DNA from: Erythroxylum novogranatense | Lineage: Eukaryota > Streptophyta > Magnoliopsida > Malpighiales > Erythroxylaceae | DNA length: 64,000 nucleotides | Assembly: GCA_029891385.1 (NCBI GenBank) | Contig: CM057226.1 | Location: 89,784,977 to 89,848,976 of the forward strand | Direction: 5' to 3' | Shown here: positions 42,825 through 54,400 of the stretch, in pieces | How the letters are laid out: each line of letters begins with the position of its first letter | Position numbering within the stretch: position 1 is the stretch's first letter | Program-made: the position numbers and the translations under genes | The notes under the pieces: model-generated | What the model saw: the letters and a program-made list of their open reading frames with translations, nothing else | The model's database searches: none | What the model was told of the DNA's origin: nothing

Positions 42825-44008
42825 TTCTCCCCTTTTGATAATAACAAATACTTGTAATTAGAGAAATATGAAAAGTATCATATACTTGTGAATTATCTGA
42901 AGTATTGAGATAAAAATTATCTTCATCCTTCCAACTGATTTCTTCCTTCTCCTTCTCTCTTCCTTCTCCCTTCTCCCCTATTTGTTATTGATCAAAAATT
43001 ATTTTCCAATCTGCTTCACCAACTTTTCAGCATCTTCTTAATCTTCTTCATATCTTTATCAAGCTTACGAACATGCTTCTTTAGAGTTGATGATTCATCT
43101 GCGATCGAGTCTTGTCTTAACAACTTGCTTTTCAACGATAGCCCTTGTTGTTGTATAAGCTTCCTTATTAAAGACATACGGTTCAATGATTTGCGAAGAG
43201 GAGGAGGAACAAATACTGACTTGTTCATTGATATCAAAATCATAGGAATCTCTTATTCGTTGAAAAGTGCCCAAACCATGGCATAGCTTCTGAATTGAAG
43301 TGATCTCCACAGAGGTCGATTTAGCAGAATGTTACGTATTATAGTAAAACAACATTACGAGTTGCCAATTAGAATGAACAATCTTGACCCATTACGATAT
43401 TGCCTCCTGTGGATCATCTCTTTGTGGCCTTAGTTAGACTTGGTCACGGATCTTGATACACGCAGATGGACTTACCACTCCTTTTCTCCTTACATGCTTC
43501 ATCAATCAATTTCTCGCCTCTTCAATCGATCGAAGACATGTCATCCAATCTTGGCTCAGTTGAACTTTCAGACTTTAGCTTCTCATAATTGAGTTCAACA
43601 AAATTTGGTGGTTGAAGATCGGTACCACCTTGATTATTGTCTTTGCTCGATTATAGGATAAGAAGTGATACGCTCTCCAAATGGCTCTGGTGGATATGGT
43701 TCTCTCCCAACTCTCTTGATTGATCATAGAAATTTTGTAACCCTATCCAGCGGATGAGAAATGCCATTATCATATTCTGATTTGAAGAATGCTTTAACAA
43801 ATCTCTTGGGTTTGTCTCGATGATGACCGACTTGGTCTTCTTCTCCTTTCTTACAACCAATCTATGTTCCCATCTTTCTCTTTGAAGTTAAATACTTGGA
43901 TGGAACATTAGTCATCACACTTACAACTTTTGAAGTAGCCTTCTGTTCCAAAACATGTGTAGCAACTTGTTTATGGACAAGTGTGGACTGAAAAGTGTGG
44001 ACTTAACA
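42825..44008 (-). repeat. Extra upstream segment of Sir-1: duplicated PPT/env-like 3' region with a U3 tip
   Basis: Bases 42825-43996 copy 34285-35448, including the polypurine tract and the env-like C-terminus. The final 12 bp (minus strand TGTTAAGTCCAC) do not match the continuation at 35449. Their first 9 nt equal the canonical LTR start, and the TSD follows directly. Confidence 0.87.
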
Positions 44009-44013
44009 ATGGC
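44009..44013. repeat. TSD ATGGC (right) of Sir-1
   Basis: Partner of 33383-33387. Confidence 0.9.
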
Positions 44014-44680
44014 TACTTGCATTATGCTTGCCTCGATGTCACCAGAGTCGTAGAAAAGACGAGTCCATGGATGCTCACACTATAGTATTTCATCTTAGGG
44101 AGGCTGTTTGATGAGCAAGTTCGATGCGAAAGGTTCGAGACCTCAAGGCTTCTCTTCACCATTAAAGATGGCTCGGGGACATCTGGCATGCGATGCCACG
44201 AAGATGAATGGCTATATTGAGAGATTGGCCGTCTTAGGTTTTGTAATGGATTATGAGTTAAGTATAGACTTAATTCTGGTTGGATTGTCCGAGAGTTATT
44301 CACAGTTCGTGTTAAACTATCGGATGAACCAAATATCCACAACAATACCTGAGTTGATCATTCTGCTCAAGACAGCTGAGTAGACTATCAAGAATGATAG
44401 TAAGCAAGTGTTAATGGTGGCTGCTTCTTCTTCTGGTTCAAAGAAGAAAAAGAACCCAAAGAAGAAGAAGGCCAAGAAACCAAAGGGAAGTGCCATCAAG
44501 AAGAAAACCAAAGAAGCTGCCCCGAAAGGAACTTGCTTCCATTGTGGTAAAGATGGCCATTGGAGGCGCAATTGCAAAGTCTATCTGGAGTCACTAAAGC
44601 AGAAGAAGGCATCAGATGCCTCAACTACTTCAGGTATGTATGTCATTGAGGTTATCATGCTTCGATCACAACATTTGGGT
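44014..44680 (+). pseudogene. Cop-1 gag, C-terminal part with zinc knuckle
   Basis: Continues gag after Sir-1: TCIMLASMSPE, then frameshifts, then a 91-residue frame (44108-44383: MARGHLACDATKMNGYIERL, LILVGLSESYSQFVLNYRM, ISTTIPELIILLKTAE), the capsid C-terminal part. A stop separates it from 44408-44686, which has a Lys-rich linker and the nucleocapsid knuckle CFHCGKDGHWRRNC (C43, C46, H51, C56 of that frame), all four ligands intact. Binds genomic RNA in the particle. Inactivated by frameshifts. Confidence 0.88.
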
Positions 44681-45006
44681 ATTTGATCTTGGTTGTGGCT
44701 CACACATATGTAATGATATGGGGCCTAAGGGACGATGAGCATTTCATGAAGGAGAAGTAGAACTGCGTGTTGGAAATGGAGCAAGAGTTCTTTGCATTAG
44801 CCGTAAGAACCTATGTTTTGTCTCTCCCCACTGGGCTTGTACTCAAATTGGATGATTGTTATTTTGTACCTGTTTTGACAAAGAACATATTGTCTGTTTC
44901 TTATTTAAATAGAGCTGGTTTCCATTTGAATTTTAATAGCAATGGTTGTTCTATTAATTCTAATGGAATGCTTTATGGTACTGGTACATTATGCAATGGA
45001 ATTTAG
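44681..45006 (+). pseudogene. Cop-1 protease
   Basis: The active-site stretch at 44681-44712 reads FDLGCGSHICND in one frame, where plant Copia proteases have D-T-G or D-S-G followed by C-[GS]-S-H-[IV]-C. The next frame (44767-45006) continues with the pre-integrase sequence LVLKLDDCYFVPVLTKNILS and VSYLNRAGFHLNFNSNG. The change to DLG would be expected to disable the enzyme if real. A frameshift lies between the two pieces. Confidence 0.82.
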
Positions 45007-45015
45007 ATATTAGAT

Positions 45016-46000
45016 ATGTCTCATTCAATTATGAATGTCAATGACACCAAAAGACATAAAAGAGATAATTTAAAGTCAACTTACTTATGGCATTGTCGGC
45101 TGGGCCATATAAATGAGACACGCATCGCTAAGCTCCATAAGAGTGGCAGTTTAGGCTCATTTGATTATGAATCATATGACACATGCGAATCTTGTTTATT
45201 AGGCAAGATGACTAAGTTACCCTTCAGGAAAGGGTGAGCAAGCGATGGAGTATTAGACCTAATACATTCGGATGTATGCGGTCCGATGTCCATCCATGCT
45301 AGAAGTGGTTGTCGTTACTTCATTACCTTTATCGATGATTATTCTCGATATGGGTACTTGTATCTGATGAGATACAAATCTGAAGCGTTTGAAAAGTTCA
45401 AACAATTCGGACATGAAGTAGAAAACCAACTTGGTAAAAGTATCAAGGCATTACGATCGATCGTGGTGGAGAATACTTAGACCAACGGTTTGGATTATCT
45501 CGGAGATAATGTCATTTTATCTCGATGAGACTCCTCCTTACACACCACAAAGACAATGGTGTGGTGAAAGGAGAAATCGAACCTTGTTGGACATGGTAAG
45601 ATCAATGATGGGTTTATGAAGTTACCAAAATCGTTTTGGGGGTATCGCTAGAGCAGATGTTTACTTGCTAAGCAGAGTTCCCTCTAAGGCAGTTGATGTT
45701 ACTCCATATGAGATGTGGACTAACGAAAACCTTATCTTTCTCATTTGAAAGTTTGGGGTTGTCACCTTACATGAAGCGGATTGATCGAGATAAGCTTGAG
45801 CAAAGTCGACAAGTGTTTGTTTGTAGGATATCCTAAAGAGACCATGGGATATCAATTCTACCTTCTTTGAGGAACAAAAGGTGTTTGTTTCAAAGCATGC
45901 TGTCTTCTTAGAGAAAGAGTTTCTTCCGCAAGAAGGCGGTTGGGAACAAAGTCGAACTTGAAGAAGTTCAAGATGCTTAAATGCATACGGATCAATTGCT
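45016..46000 (+). pseudogene. Cop-1 integrase
   Basis: Zinc domain at 45016-45237: LWHCRLGHINETRIAKLH and CESCLLGKMTK give HHCC. The catalytic core follows in pieces: DLIHSDVCGPM-like coding at about 45250-45285, YFITFIDDYSRYGYLYLM in 45286-45480, the third region and YTPQRQWCGERRNRTLLDMV in 45431-45619 (equivalent to the catalytic Glu region), then PSKAVDVTPYEMW-like coding near 45675-45720. Up to about 46000 the C-terminal part is in scattered frames. At least four frameshifts. Confidence 0.85.
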
Positions 46001-47190
46001 CGAACTCAGAGGCTGTCACTCATTCGGATGAAGTAATTCAACCTTCTACTACATACAAAGTTAAGAGGTCAAGTAGGATCGCCTTGTTCCCGAGAGATAT
46101 GGATTTCGTAAGTGAATAGAATGACGTATTACTCATAGAAGATGATGAGCTTGCTACCTATGAAGAGGTTCTGAAAAGTTCAGAGTTTGAAAAATGGCTT
46201 TGTGCCATGAAAGCTGAAATGGATTCCATGTACCAAAACCAAGTATGGACTTTGGTTGATGCACCTGAAGGGATAAAACCTATAGGGTGCAAATGGGTTT
46301 TTAAGAAGAAATCCGGCGTGGATGGTAATGTGATTACTTATAAAGCAAGGCTTGTGGCCAAAGGATTTAAATCGAAGACAAGGAGTTGACTATGGCGAGA
46401 CCTTGACCCGTAGCAATGCTTAAATCCATTAGGATACTCCCAGCCATTGCCGCTCATTATGATTATGAGATATGGCAAATGGATGTGAAGACGACTTTCC
46501 TTAATGGAAATCGGCGAGGATGTACATGACACAACGGAGGGCTTCACTTCCATCGATGGCGAAAAGGTATGCAAGCTTGTAAATCCATTTATGGATTGAA
46601 GCAAGCATCCGGGAGTTGGAACATCCGTTTGATGAGTCAATCAAAGAGTTTGGTTTCTCACAAAATCCGGATAAACAACTTTGTGTGTACAAGAAGGTTA
46701 ATGGGACTGCAATCGTATTCCTTGTGTTATATGTAGATGACATATTATTACTTGGAAACAATGTTTCTATGTTGCAATCGATTAAAATTTGGTTGTCGAA
46801 CAATTTGCGATGAAAGACCTTGGTGAAGCAACTTTTATCCTCGGGATAAAGATTTATAGAGATAGATCGAAGAGGTTGCTTGGTCTTTCATAATCATCGC
46901 ATACATAGACAAGATCTTTGAAGAGGTTTAGCATGGAGCAATCCAAGAGGTTTCTTCCATGTCTCATGGGATAACACTCTCGAAATCTATGTGTCTAAGA
47001 CACAAGATGAGAGGATGCGCATGGATCGAGATCGTATCGTCTGCGATAGGATCGATCATGTATGCTATGTTATGTACGAGGCCGATGTATCGCATGCTCG
47101 AGTGTCACGGCGGATACCAATCGAATCTGGTGAGGGTCCTTTGGGTGGTATCAAGAATATCCTCAAGTACTTGTGAAGGACTAAGGATGT
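46001..47190 (+). pseudogene. Cop-1 reverse transcriptase
   Basis: Frame 46207-46389 gives the RT start (MDSMYQNQVWTLVDAPEGI, GCKWVFKKK, TYKARLVAKGF). QMDVKTTFLNG, with the first catalytic Asp, is at about 46472-46505 in another frame. IYGLKQASGSWN is near 46580-46620, and LYVDDILLLGNN, with the YVDD loop, is in 46616-46813. Scraps of the thumb and connection follow to 47190, including SAIGSIMYAMLCTRPM at about 47045-47085. Catalytic residues are all present but spread over several frames. Confidence 0.87.
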
Positions 47191-47194
47191 TTTC

Positions 47195-47704
47195 TTGATA
47201 TATGGAGATGGAAATCTCAGTGGCGAGCATCTGGATGCCGATTTTCAATCGATAAGGATGATTCAAAATCCGGTCAAAGTTATATTTTCACATTTGAGCA
47301 ATGAAGCGATTAGTTGGAAGAGTTCCAAACAAGAGACGACTGCTGATTCAACGATCGAGGTAGAGTACATTGCTGCATCAGAGGCAGCAAAGGAAGCTGT
47401 TTGGATTAAGAAGTTCATTACTGAACTTGGTGTGGTTCCTAGCTGTGATGGGCCCATACAGTTGTATTGTGACAATAATGGGGCTATTGCTCAGGCAAAG
47501 GAACCAAGGTCTCACCAACGATCTAAACACATACTCCGCAGATATCATCTGATTCGAGAGATCATTGCCAGAGGTGATGTCGCGATCGAGAGAATTCCCA
47601 CAGAGCAGAACATTGCTGATCCGTTGATGAAGCCATTGTCACAGAAGAATTTTGATTCTCATGTACTCGCTTATGGTATTAGATACCAAGGCGATTGGCT
47701 TTAG
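47195..47704 (+). pseudogene. Cop-1 RNase H (near-intact C-terminal domain)
   Basis: This 169-residue frame is the best-kept part of Cop-1: DADFQSIRM (first Asp region), SHLSNEAISWKSSKQETTAD, EVEYIAASEAAKEAVWIKKF, QLYCDNNGAIAQAKEP (Asp), RSKHILRRYHLIREI and NIADPLMKPLSQ. It stops at 47704, 15 nt before the 3' LTR, the normal end of a Copia polyprotein. The start Met is internal; the domain was part of the gag-pol product. Confidence 0.9.
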
Positions 47705-47707
47705 GTC

Positions 47708-47719
47708 AAGTGGGAGATT
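47708..47719 (+). other. Cop-1 polypurine tract
   Basis: AAGTGGGAGATT(T) against the LTR start at 47720. Confidence 0.8.
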
Positions 47720-49673
47720 TGTAGGTGTAAGTCGACTTGTATGGAGATGTAAGTCGACTTATACCAGTTCGGTACTAATAAGTCGACTTGTATACCCGTG
47801 TAAGTCGACTTATGCGTGTACAGTACCATAAGATTGTTAGAGTAGTGCCCTAAAGGCAATTCCCTTTAGCGCTTTTTGTTCATAGTCATGTACAGACTTT
47901 ATGAATAAATAAAGAAAGGCATGTTTCATTTATTTGATGTTCTTTATGAATTGATATTGATCTTTAATCAAATTAATGAAGTCCATGATATATGACATAG
48001 CATGAAGGAAATTATGATGTGATCATAATCCTGAGATTCCTATCATGTGCAATTATGTCAAGATATCTAAATTCTCCTAGTCATAGGATTAATGAGATGG
48101 ACATCATTAATCCGGACAGACTAGCATATGTTATACTCCTTGATTGGATCAAGCAGTGGATCTCAGAAACTGTAAATATGGGATATTTAGAGTTGACATG
48201 TGGATGCTTACTAGCGGTAGTAAGTACATTGGATGACCTACCATGAGATCATCACATGGATGTCCTATTCCAATGTCAGTGATAATCTCATCATAGCAAT
48301 GGTGCAAGTATCCTTAGACTTGAGGTACTCAAGGATATCTTGGATATTGATTATGTGCTTTGACTCCATTCCTTGTTGCCTTTTAGAGGTTACTCATAGG
48401 GTGGTGCTTGGGTACAGCTTGAGGTATTCGAAGGTAATTGAGTAGCCAATAAAGGATTCATCACTTCTGTGATAGCAGAAGAGAGATACCCTGGCCTCTT
48501 GTCAGGATCATTACTTTAAGTCTCTGGCCGGAGCATAATAATGTCATGAAGGGGGTCTTCATGGACATATAATAATGAGTCCTAAGACAGGAACTAATAT
48601 CACTTGGGCTAGACTTAGTCTAGTAAGAGTTGACACTTTGACCATGCTCATAACCAAGTGGGGTATAGGATGTTGAAAGGAAGAATTGCACAGTAATTAT
48701 CTATAGAAGGGTTCGTGATCTGGTTCGTGATGAATTCATCAAACCAATTACTTTTCGGTCAATTGGGGGTCATGATGTGTTGCTAGACGCTGCTCATGAC
48801 TTACTCAGATTAATTGTTAATCTAAGTGGCCAACATAACCGGGAACCTAAAGGGTCACACGATAAGAGTGTTTCGAGAATCCAGTAAAATAGTATTGATG
48901 AGTTCCATAATGGAGAGCATTAGGATTAAATGGATCCCGATGAGATTGGGATATGTCCCGATGAGATCGCGACATCAATATTGCTAAGAAAGGTTTAGGA
49001 GTCGCTTTTTGATCGAGTTCTAAGCAGTTTGGTAAGAGCCGACCTAGTTTGTTGGACCTCTTTAGCAATTATATATATATTAATTAATTAATTAAGATTA
49101 ATTAATTATATATATATAAGCATGTGGGACGTTGGAAAGGATGAGAGGATAAGAGCTTTGAAAAGTCAAAGCTTGATTTCTTTATTCATTTAATTAATGA
49201 ATGGTCATTAAGCCTCCATTTGTAAGCATCTTAAGGCTAGTATTTTAATTGTTAAAATAACTATAAGATGGCTTATTTGGGAGAGGATGGACGACGGTTT
49301 TGCTAGGATGGGAAGTTGAAAACTTAATTGTTAAGTTTCCTTTGAAAAGTTGATTTTCAAGTCTTCTTCCTTAAGCATCATCGGATCTTCTCTTCTTCTC
49401 CAAGTGTTCCAAAGTCAATCTCAAGCTCTCCAAGGACAGAGGTAGGGTCTAGCAGCCTTTACTTTGTTCTAGCTATTCCCGGGTCAAAAGGGTTTGTCCC
49501 GGTTAGGTTTTCTGATCTCTGCGTGGATACCTTTAGAGATAGTCTCTATTGGCTATTCAGGTTTGAGTCTTCATACCGACACATAGATCCTGGCCTTCGG
49601 GAAGGTCCCGGCAACAAAAATTTTTGTTTTCCGCACCTGGTACATGTGATGTACCTCTCGGGATTTTCCTACA
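47720..49673 (+). repeat. Cop-1 3' LTR
   Basis: Close match to 29218-31173. AAGTCGACTT copies at 47729, 47751, 47780 and 47802; TATA box at 49111. Differs from the 5' LTR partly by small indels at CAG/CTG sites. Confidence 0.93.
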
Positions 49674-49678
49674 CTATC
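49674..49678. repeat. TSD CTATC (right) of Cop-1
   Basis: Partner of 29213-29217. Confidence 0.9.
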
Positions 49679-51431
49679 GTGTTATGTGTGGCTCATTACT
49701 CGATGGCTATAAGCTTGTTAGCCACTGAGCCGTGTTAGCTCATCCCATTCTCCCTCCTCAGGTGAAAATCCAAGTTGAGAGACGAACCTTGCAAAGGCAT
49801 CGGGCATAACTCCAAGAAATTTTAGAAACTTTGTATTAAGTTAGTAACTAGCTCTTGAAATGGCTTTGTAAGCATATTGACCATTGAGCATCTCATCTTT
49901 TGTATTTTGCACTTGTTCTTGATGATTATGCCATTTTGTAACCGAAGCTATGCATGAATCTGTTATGCTTGGAAGGGAACTTGAGTGCTTCAGTACACTC
50001 TTTTCATGTGTTGGTATTGATTTTTGTAGTTTGTGTATGGTATGGGAAAATGTGTGTATGAGTCTTCTTTTGTTGAGTTACTGTTGATGTTGTGCTTTGG
50101 GAGAGCTCCTGGAATATTTTCTATGGTCTATGTGTTGTTGAAGTTGAGAAGAGTACTGCAGAAAGGCTGGGCTGAAGTGTTCATGTGGGAAATTTTGGGG
50201 TTGTTGTGTTTTCTGCAGATTTCTGGGTTAATACGAGTAGTATGGGATCATTTAGTATTGTTGAGAGTGTTAGCCGGGTTGTAGAGCTCTCCCAGGGGGG
50301 GGGGGGGGGTTTATGAGCTATTTAAGATGAGTTAATGGGTAGGTGTAAGTCGTTGGAATTAAATGTAGGTGCTGTCAAAGTGACAGATTGGTAGCAGAAG
50401 TTTTGAGTCCACTTTTGACCCATATAAAGTTGGAATATAGGTCGGTGGTCTTCATAAAAGTTGTAGATAAATCTGTTACCTTTCCATAGAAACTAAGTTT
50501 GCTAAATTTGGAGTTCTGAGTCAAAAGTTATGGATGTCGCAAGTTCTGGTACTGTTTGTGGAGAGCTAGCCGACCTGTATTAGTGGGAATTTTTGATTCC
50601 CTTAGAGTCCGAGCTTGCTTGTGAGCCCTTCTTGAAAAATATAGATTTTTCTCCTAGCTTTCCAACGCTTCTGACCGTGTCTAATTTGGAGCTCGGAGTC
50701 AAAAGTTATGAGGGTTAGAAGTCAGTTAGGTCGGGCAGTAGGGCAGGTCGCCCAGGCGCTCGCGGGCGAGCGAGCGCCGGGCTCTTGCGAGCAATTGGGG
50801 TCGGTCTCTGGCCGACCGACCCCTCCTCCTTCTTTTGGTCATAACTTTTTGCACAGACCTCCGATTGAGTTGATTTTCGAAGTGATGGATTCCTAAGAAA
50901 ATTTTCTATCTTTATACACCTGATTTATCACTATTTATTTTAAATTGAAAAAGGTGGTTTGAAACAAAGTGTGGAGGCTCATTGATTCTTTACGAATATA
51001 CTTCACTAATTTTTAAATATCTGGAGCTATAGGGCTCGGATTGAGGCGATTCTTGTTTTAAATGAAACTAGAGTTATAAACCTACAAGTTTTATGAAGGA
51101 GACGATCAGTAATTTAGCATCTAAAGATTTCAAATTTTTACATGAAGTCAGAGAGGAATTTGTTTTCTTTGTTTTCTTTAAGATAGTATTTTTGCCATAA
51201 CTTTTTCATTTCTAATCCAAACTGAACGATTTCAGTGGCGTTAGAATCGTGAGATCATGAGGAACAATTTTCTTAAAAAAGCAAATCCCAAATTCTTTCT
51301 ATTAAAAGTTTCTCTATTTGTGTTCGGTTTGGGTCTTCCATGCTTATATGTGTCCGAGTGAGTCATGGGTCTTCTATGCGTATGTGTGCTTGTGTGTTCC
51401 GAATGTTGAGCCTCGGAGACGGGGTCCAACA
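49679..51431 (+). repeat. Tek-2 3' LTR, right part
   Basis: Matches 21164-23004. It differs by a contracted GC block (50729-50789), a 15-G run (50295-50309) where the 5' LTR has six, and a short extra stretch near 49700. It ends GGGGTCCAACA. Confidence 0.92.
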
Positions 51432-51436
51432 CCCCC
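51432..51436. repeat. TSD CCCCC (right) of Tek-2
   Basis: Partner of 19836-19840. Confidence 0.8.
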
Positions 51437-54400
51437 TTACCATAGTATATGTACCGGGACGCCTGTAGGTCATTCCGATACACACCCTACGATAAGGGTG
51501 CGCTACGAACAAACACTAACACTCCACATGGCATCGAAAATCATAAAGCATTAATATGAAATCCACTAATGTTTGAAACCATAAATTTCTCATTTCATAA
51601 CCTCAAAGCAGTAAATTACACAAATGTTATTTTCTGTACATTAGTCCAAAAGAGAGTTAAACATAAACCTAGCTAGGTCATCCCTCAAAAAGTGCCAGCT
51701 GACCGACCTGTGTGCCATGACTTCTCTTGCCAACTCAATCTATACGGCAGGAAAAGTCCCTCTGGAGCTATAAGTCTACTCTCGGTCCTGAAAAATAATT
51801 TACAATTTTGGGTGAGTTTGCGAACTCAGTGAGGAACCATCATGGATGGTTCACCCAATTCATGCATATACACAGTGTATCACAGCTACACAGTTATTTC
51901 ACTAAAACACATTCAGAAGTACCACATGATTATTACGATATCAGTCAAAAGAACCAATTCAGATGCACATGAGATGCGTATGTGACGCTTTTCCAATTTA
52001 TTACGTTGTTGTGACTGGCGCCTAAAAGCTGTCCCATTAGGCAAGATTAAGCGATGAGCCATAGGCTCGAATCATCTTAATGGGCTCGAGGCCCGATTAC
52101 GTTGAGCTTAAAGCTCTGGTCGCTGCGTCACAACCGCAAATTACTGATCATGCAATTATGCATGGATGCAAATGTCCAAATAACAACATCTATACCATAA
52201 CCGATTCCCATTTAACATAATCACATAAGTCAATCCCAAGTAATCACATGAAAATCAATTATAACACTTCGATATCTCATTCCAAATATTTCAGACATCC
52301 ATGGTTCGAAATCAATCAAAATCAAATACACATATTCCCATCCATTATCTCCACATGGCATCAACGCGTAATATTAAACACATCAAGATTGAGAAACCAA
52401 CTAGGTTACTCACCTAATAACTTCCGAGCTAATGCCGGGAAGTCTCTGCGATGTCCGTGGAACGACGGTCCAACTGAGCCTCTATAGCAATAACAATAGG
52501 TACACATTACTAACTGTATACTTAGAAATATTAAACAAGGCACATGGAATCATTAAAACGTGTATAATGCATGTTCATGGCATTCCCGGCCCTAATCCAA
52601 ATTTTTCCCATCATAAAAATTCCATCAAAAATTAGAAAGCTATAGCCACTGACAGCACCCAATTTGGAACTCAATCGGTCGAAAAATAAATAAAACAGTG
52701 ATTAAAGGCTCCGTTACCCGGGGCCACGTCAATTTCTCGTCTAAAAAATCTCAATTTCTCATAAAATGAAATTAAATATGTTACAAATCCGATGCCTCAA
52801 GAATCAGGTCAATCGGACTTCGGACGGAAAAGAAATTGACAAAAGAAGCAAGAAATTCTAAAATACCAATTAACAATTAAAAAAAAAAAAAAAATGAAAG
52901 ACCAGCCTCACTGGGGCGAGACATCGCCCTAGTGAGGCCGACTTATCCGGCCTCGTTACTAGGGCGACGCGTCGCCCTAGTGATGCCGCCCCCTTATAAG
53001 CCTCGTCACTAGGGCGACGCGTCGCCCTAGTGACGGGCGTGAGTCCCATTCCTTCGCCCTCTTTCCTACTTCCAACCCAAAATTTACAACAACAATAATT
53101 CTTAGCATACAAATCAGAAAAATACAAATTATACCTTGTTGGAAAGAGCATAAAAAGCTCTACAATTCTCAAGAAGACCATAAAAATTAATTCCAACCCT
53201 AAAGGTGTCAAAAATCCCATCAAAACTACTGCCTACTCAAAACCCATCAACACTGGACAGTACATTGCAAATTCAAAAACTCACTGATTATTAAGCCAAA
53301 AATTACCACATAAATATGCTCAATAATTTCATAATGTCATCTACAACTTTCATGAACAACCAAAAATCAAATTCCATTGCTAAACAAATCAATTAATTCA
53401 CCCAATGTTGCTGTCCCTGAAATCTTTCAATTTGAGCAGTAAACTTATAACAAGCATAACTCCCTGTACACAAGTCAGAAAAATCAGAACTTTACATCCC
53501 TGAAAAGATAAATCCTCAAACTTCAATTCTTCCTGAAATAACCAAACTCCAATTCGGCCTCATCCAGTTTCAAATCTATTATGCAAGTTTCTAACCTAAT
53601 CAGCACTTAACATCACAATGTAGGTTCAGATTTTGAAATTCCATATCTCCCACATCTAATTTCCAAAACTTATAAGCCATATATCATTTTCAAGATAAAT
53701 GTATCATCTAGAACGCTTCAGTACATTTCAAACTCCAATTCAATTTACAAAAATTACTAAAATTCTTCCAAACCCGAATGTGTACTAAATGTGCCAATCC
53801 AACTAGGTTTCAGTCAATGCATAAAAACAGTCAATAGTAATCAGGTCATATCTCCTAATATACAACTCGAAAAATAGCAAGATCAGTGACAATGAAAAAC
53901 TAACTCAATATTATACAACTTTCATGAAGACCATTTTCCCAAATTCCACATCAATTAATTCAGAAAAATCACCAAACTAATTAGGTCATAAATGCGGGTA
54001 CTGTTTACAGGCAATAAAACAGTAACTTCCCATGCAAAATTTCACCCTTCTAACATTACAATTTAACAACACCTATTTCACACTAAATTGAAGCCAACAT
54101 CCCAAAGTTTACTTGGGCACAAACCTCACATCATTTTCTCACCTATACCATTAGTTATGAACAAAACATGACAGTAGGTTTAAAACTCAATTTCCAGCTT
54201 TCATCAACAACCTAGCTTCTATCACTTCTAACATCAATAACACATCACTAAGCATCCATTTCTACCTCTAATTCAACCACAAATTCATCACAACATACAC
54301 TTCTATAATGACACAAAAATTGGCAGCCCATACCTACACACTTCCATACTTTATTTCCCTTCATTACACATCACAAACATCATTAACAACATTCTTATCA

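Larger units (their letters stand above)
33388..44008 (-). mobile_element. Sir-1: SIRE-type Copia element with an abnormal upstream end
   Basis: Minus strand, 10,621 bp, TSD ATGGC. Reading leftward from 44008: a 9-nt U3 tip (TGTTAAGTC) and 3 more nt; 1,172 bp that duplicate the region upstream of the polypurine tract; an LTR (42824-41933); the primer site; gag; pol; an env-like region; the polypurine tract; and the second LTR (34284-33388). The RT and gag sequences, the primer site ending in AGCAAGG, and a third reading region after RNase H are typical of the SIRE lineage. Confidence 0.9.
29218..49673 (+). mobile_element. Cop-1: long-LTR Ty1/Copia element interrupted by Sir-1
   Basis: LTRs are 29218-31173 (1,956 bp) and 47720-49673 (1,954 bp), with TGTAGGTG and ...TCCTACA-type termini and TSD CTATC. 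Without Sir-1 it is about 9.8 kb. Domain order gag, protease, integrase, RT, RNase H is Copia. LTR length and the CFHCGKDGHWRRNC knuckle suggest a Tork/Angela-like lineage, but I cannot assign it firmly. Coding is badly broken. Confidence 0.92.
19841..51431 (+). mobile_element. Tek-2: Tekay-type Gypsy element carrying nested Copia elements
   Basis: 5' LTR 19841-23004 (3,164 bp), primer site 23010, gag and pol 23182-27993, polypurine tract at 27885-27897, 3' LTR 27898-29217 plus 49679-51431 (split by Cop-1). Its own length is about 11.1 kb. TSD is CCCCC. Termini are TGTTGGGCCCC and GGGGTCCAACA, near-perfect inverted repeats. The LTRs are nearly the same outside the GC block, and pol is broken mainly at two places, making it the best-preserved Gypsy element here. 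Confidence 0.92.

Noticed and set aside
52870..53223. 117-codon minus-strand frame, also at 61530-61886
   Set aside because: Created by the GC palindromes of the LTR; repetitive translation, no start context or domain.
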